Assembly: GCF_003939025.1 (NCBI RefSeq)
Contig: NZ_RQIH01000001.1
Span: 124,001 to 188,000 of the forward strand
Source: Rhizobium sophoriradicis
GTDB taxonomy: Bacteria; Pseudomonadota; Alphaproteobacteria; Rhizobiales; Rhizobiaceae
Length of the DNA stretch: 64,000 nucleotides
Direction of reading: 5' to 3'
Shown here: piece by piece, positions 61,509-64,000 of the stretch
Layout: every line of letters starts with the position of its first letter
How positions within the stretch are numbered: the stretch's first letter is position 1
Notes under the pieces: model-generated
What the model was told of the DNA's origin: nothing
What the model saw: the letters and a program-made list of their open reading frames with translations, nothing else
The model's database searches: none
Translations under genes and position numbers: made by a program

Positions 61509-61517
61509 CGTGGCGCC

Positions 61518-63407
61518 TCAGGCGCGAGGCAGTCCCGGCGGCCTTAAATGTTTCCTCAGCGCGGCAATCCTGAAGATGGCGTTGGCGGCGCCATAGCCGC
61601 GGTAGCCGCGCCGCTCGACGATCTCGAAGAACAGTCCCTCGCCATAGGTCGCGCTGTAGAGTTGGAAGTATTCGCCGGCCTCGTCGCGGTCATAGAGGAT
61701 GTTGTTGGCCTTGAGCCGATCGGCGAATTCGGCCTCGAGGCCGAAGCGGGCTTCGAGATCGTCATAATAGTTCGGCGAGATCGAAAGCGACACGAAGCCG
61801 TTCGCGGCAAGGGCAGCGGCGGTCGCGAAGATGTCGTCGGTCCTGAAGGCGAGATGTTGGATGCCGGAGCCGAAGGTCTCGGCGATGAAGCGGCCGGCGA
61901 GCGTGTTGCGGTTTTCCGCGCCGTTCATGGTGATGCGCAGCGAGCCTTCTACATTCTCCACCACCTGGCTGCGGACGATGCCGGAGGGATCGACGATATC
62001 GACCATCGGCGTCTTCTCGGCCTCGACGAGCGAGGTGTAGAAGAGCAGCCAGGTCAAAAGCTCCTCGTATTTCATCGTCTGCGCCATATGGTCGATCGAT
62101 TGCAGCCCGGTCGACTGCAGCGCGGCATCGTCGTCGATCGCATCGAATTCGATCTCCCAGATGCGGGCAAGCTCGCTCTGTCGGTCGAGGAAATAGAGGA
62201 TGCCGCCGCCGACGCCGCGCACCGCCGGCATCTCGATCTCGCCGGCATCGAGCGATTGCTCGAAGCGTTCGGCCCCGAGTGCGACGGCGCGCTGCAGCGC
62301 CGCCTTGGCATCGTCGACCATCAGCCCGGCGGCATAGGCCGAGGTGCCGTGCACGGCATAGGAGGCGCTGGCAAAACCCTTGCGTTCGGTGTTGACGACG
62401 AGATTGATCGCGCCCTGGCGAAAGACCGTCACCTGCTTGCTCTTATGTCTCGCCGCCTTGCGGAAGCCGAGGCTTGCAAACAGCGCCTCGAGCGCCGCCG
62501 CCTCGTCCTCGTCGGCGGTGAACTCGATGAAGGCGATGCCTTCGACCTTGGCGCGCGGCGGCATCACCGGCACCGGCAGCGCGCTCTCCGGCTGCTGGCG
62601 CTTGACCTGATCGCCGAGATAGATCAGCGAGCGGCGGCCATCGACGGCAATGGCACTGGCGGATCCGCCGCGGAACTGGTCGTTGAAGATCTCCAGTGAC
62701 AGATAACCGTCATAACCCGTGGCGGCGACCGCCTTCATGAAGTCGAGCACCGGCAGGTCGCCTTCACCCGGCATGTTGCGGAAGTGCCGGCTCCAGTAGA
62801 GCAGATCCATGTCGATCAGCGGCGCATCGGCGAGCTGGATGATGAAGATCTTCTCCTTCGGGATCGAGCGGATCGAGTTGACGTCGATCTTGCGCGACAG
62901 CGTATGAAAGCTGTCGAGGATCAGGCCGATATTCGGATGATCGGCCCGCCGGACGATCTCCCAGGCATCGCGGTGATCGTTGATGTGGCGGCCCCAGGCA
63001 AGTGCCTCGTAGCCGACGCGCAGGCCGCGCCTGGCGGCGCGCTCGCCGAGTTCATGAAAATCGGCCGCCGCCCGGTCGAGGCCACCGAGTGCGGCCGGCG
63101 AGACGTTCGAACAGACCAGCACGAGGTCGGTGCCCATCTCCTGCATCAGGTCGAACTTGCGCTCCGCCCGGTCGAAGGTACGGCTGCGCAGCGGCTCCGG
63201 CATGCCTTCGAAATCGCGGAACGGCTGAAACAGCGTGATCTCCATGCCGAGATCGCGCACCATGCGGCCGACCTCCTTCGGACTCTCGTCGAAGATCAGC
63301 AGATCATTCTCGAAAATCTCCACCCCGTCGAAACCGGCCTTGGCGATCGCCTCCAGCTTGTCGCTGAGGTCGCCGCTCAGCGAGACGGTCGCTATCGATG
63401 TCTTCAT
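61518..63407 (-). CDS. quiC: 3-dehydroshikimate dehydratase, QuiC type (two-domain)
   Basis: A 629-residue protein. Residues 1 to about 270 are a sugar-isomerase/AP-endonuclease TIM barrel (SLSGDLSDKLEAIAKAGFDG, GYEALAWGRHINDHRDAWEI) with the metal-binding residues of dehydroshikimate dehydratase. Residues from about 290 form two VOC modules like 4-hydroxyphenylpyruvate dioxygenase (IQHLAFRTDDIFATAAALAA). It converts 3-dehydroshikimate to protocatechuate in quinate/shikimate catabolism. The next gene upstream is a shikimate dehydrogenase, consistent with this pathway. Confidence 0.9.
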   Translation of the reverse strand: MKTSIATVSLSGDLSDKLEAIAKAGFDGVEIFENDLLIFDESPKEVGRMVRDLGMEITLFQPFRDFEGMPEPLRSRTFDRAERKFDLMQEMGTDLVLVCSNVSPAALGGLDRAAADFHELGERAARRGLRVGYEALAWGRHINDHRDAWEIVRRADHPNIGLILDSFHTLSRKIDVNSIRSIPKEKIFIIQLADAPLIDMDLLYWSRHFRNMPGEGDLPVLDFMKAVAATGYDGYLSLEIFNDQFRGGSASAIAVDGRRSLIYLGDQVKRQQPESALPVPVMPPRAKVEGIAFIEFTADEDEAAALEALFASLGFRKAARHKSKQVTVFRQGAINLVVNTERKGFASASYAVHGTSAYAAGLMVDDAKAALQRAVALGAERFEQSLDAGEIEMPAVRGVGGGILYFLDRQSELARIWEIEFDAIDDDAALQSTGLQSIDHMAQTMKYEELLTWLLFYTSLVEAEKTPMVDIVDPSGIVRSQVVENVEGSLRITMNGAENRNTLAGRFIAETFGSGIQHLAFRTDDIFATAAALAANGFVSLSISPNYYDDLEARFGLEAEFADRLKANNILYDRDEAGEYFQLYSATYGEGLFFEIVERRGYRGYGAANAIFRIAALRKHLRPPGLPRA

Positions 63408-63429
63408 CGCAGGGTCCTTCCGATACGCG

Positions 63430-64000
63430 TTAAGTCGTCATCGTCTTGAAATGCGCGAGCATGCGGCCGGCATCGGGGTCCCTGCCGGTGATCAGGCGAA
63501 AGGCGCCGACAGCCTGAAAGACCGCCATGCCGCCGCCGTCGAGCGTTCTGCAGCCCCGCTGCCTTGCCTGCCGCAGAAGCTCGGTCTCAAGGGGGAAGTA
63601 GACGATCTCTGCAACCCAGTGCCCTGGTTCGAGGAGTTCGGGCGGAAGCGGCACGCCGGGATATTTGGCCATGCCGGTCGGTGTCGCATGGATCAGGCCG
63701 GATGCGCCATTCATCGCTGCTTCCAGATCATTTCCCGCGGCGACCGAGGCGCCGGGAAAGAGCGCGGACATCGTTTTGGCCAGATCGACGGCGCGTTCGT
63801 GCTCGCGATCGAAGACAGTCAGCCGCTTAAGGCCGAGCGTCAGGATCGCATAGGCGGTCGCCACGCCGGCCCCGCCGGCGCCAAGCTGTACAGCGGCGGA
63901 AAGGTCTGCCTGCGGCAGCCCCCGCCGAAAACTCTCGGCAAAGCCCCACCAATCGGTGTTATGGCCAAAGCGTTGGCCGTCCTTCAGGACGACGGTGTTG
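63430..64000 (-). CDS. aroE: Shikimate/quinate dehydrogenase, C-terminal part
   Basis: The frame is open to the end of the window, so the N-terminus is missing; 189 residues are visible. NTVVLKDGQRFGHNTDWWGF is the substrate-binding signature of the AroE family and LGAGGAG the nucleotide-binding loop, followed by LTVFDREHERAVDLA. Next to quiC it more likely serves catabolic oxidation of quinate or shikimate than aromatic biosynthesis. It is 22 bp upstream of quiC in the direction of transcription. Confidence 0.9.
   Translation of the reverse strand, partial: NTVVLKDGQRFGHNTDWWGFAESFRRGLPQADLSAAVQLGAGGAGVATAYAILTLGLKRLTVFDREHERAVDLAKTMSALFPGASVAAGNDLEAAMNGASGLIHATPTGMAKYPGVPLPPELLEPGHWVAEIVYFPLETELLRQARQRGCRTLDGGGMAVFQAVGAFRLITGRDPDAGRMLAHFKTMTT

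Noticed and set aside
1..64000. CRISPR arrays, tRNA or rRNA genes, nod boxes
   Set aside because: No regularly spaced repeats, cloverleaf-like sequences or nod-box motifs were noticed on either strand by eye; a covariance-model search was not possible.

Overview
The window reads as part of a repABC-type secondary replicon (plasmid or chromid) of a Rhizobium-like alphaproteobacterium, most likely the R. etli / R. leguminosarum group. The evidence is a complete repABC cassette at 41.35-45.10 kb with an antisense RNA gene and parS-like palindromes, high-GC coding in every frame-supported gene, and a density of ABC importers, flavin monooxygenases and LacI/GntR/AraC/TetR regulators typical of rhizobial plasmids. 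The species is an inference. No rRNA, tRNA, CRISPR array, intact insertion sequence or nod/nif gene was recognised.

Layout. 0-0.4 kb: end of a dihydrodipicolinate-synthase-family gene. 0.45-8.0 kb: divergent LacI regulator and a GH78 alpha-L-rhamnosidase with a complete CUT1 sugar importer. 8.2-9.2 kb: two toxin-antitoxin loci, one with a decayed toxin. 9.4-20.0 kb: an 11-gene leftward operon with an LLM monooxygenase, flavin reductase, two aldehyde dehydrogenases (one succinate-semialdehyde type), a hydrolase, a NIPSNAP protein, an AA_synth-family protein and a polyamine-type ABC importer. A FCD-type GntR gene at 22.7-23.4 kb shares palindromes with this operon's promoter. A TetR/SDR pair lies between them.

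23.5-30.7 kb: FAD/NAD(P)-binding protein, tauABC sulfonate importer and, on the opposite strand, an SsuE-like FMN reductase followed by three small unrecognised genes, a serine hydrolase, an unknown gene and a ChaC-like protein. 30.8-40.5 kb: a nine-gene leftward operon whose gene families closely match the Bacillus ytmI-ytnM cluster for salvage of S-modified cysteines: two paralogous amino-acid binding proteins, a fused permease-ATPase, an N-acetyltransferase, an M20 deacylase, three LLM monooxygenases and a DsbA-like isomerase. 40.7-41.3 kb: Phd antitoxin with a frameshifted toxin.

41.35-45.3 kb: repCBA. 46.4-48.4 kb: an apparently permuted ROK-family protein and trehalose-6-phosphate phosphatase. 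48.6-61.5 kb: a sugar and polyol region with an AraC regulator, a CUT2 importer, two SDRs, a GatZ/KbaZ-type tagatose-6-phosphate epimerase candidate, a PfkB sugar kinase, a SmoE-like binding protein without its permeases, a SmoS-like SDR, a zinc alcohol dehydrogenase and a LacI regulator. 61.5-64.0 kb: 3-dehydroshikimate dehydratase (QuiC type) and a shikimate/quinate dehydrogenase cut by the window end.

Functionally this is a catabolic island for plant- and soil-derived carbon and sulfur: rhamnosides, alditols, quinate/shikimate, sulfonates, S-substituted cysteines and a probable nitrogen compound drained to succinate semialdehyde. Six ABC operons place a stable hairpin directly after the binding-protein gene, presumably to raise its expression above that of the membrane components.
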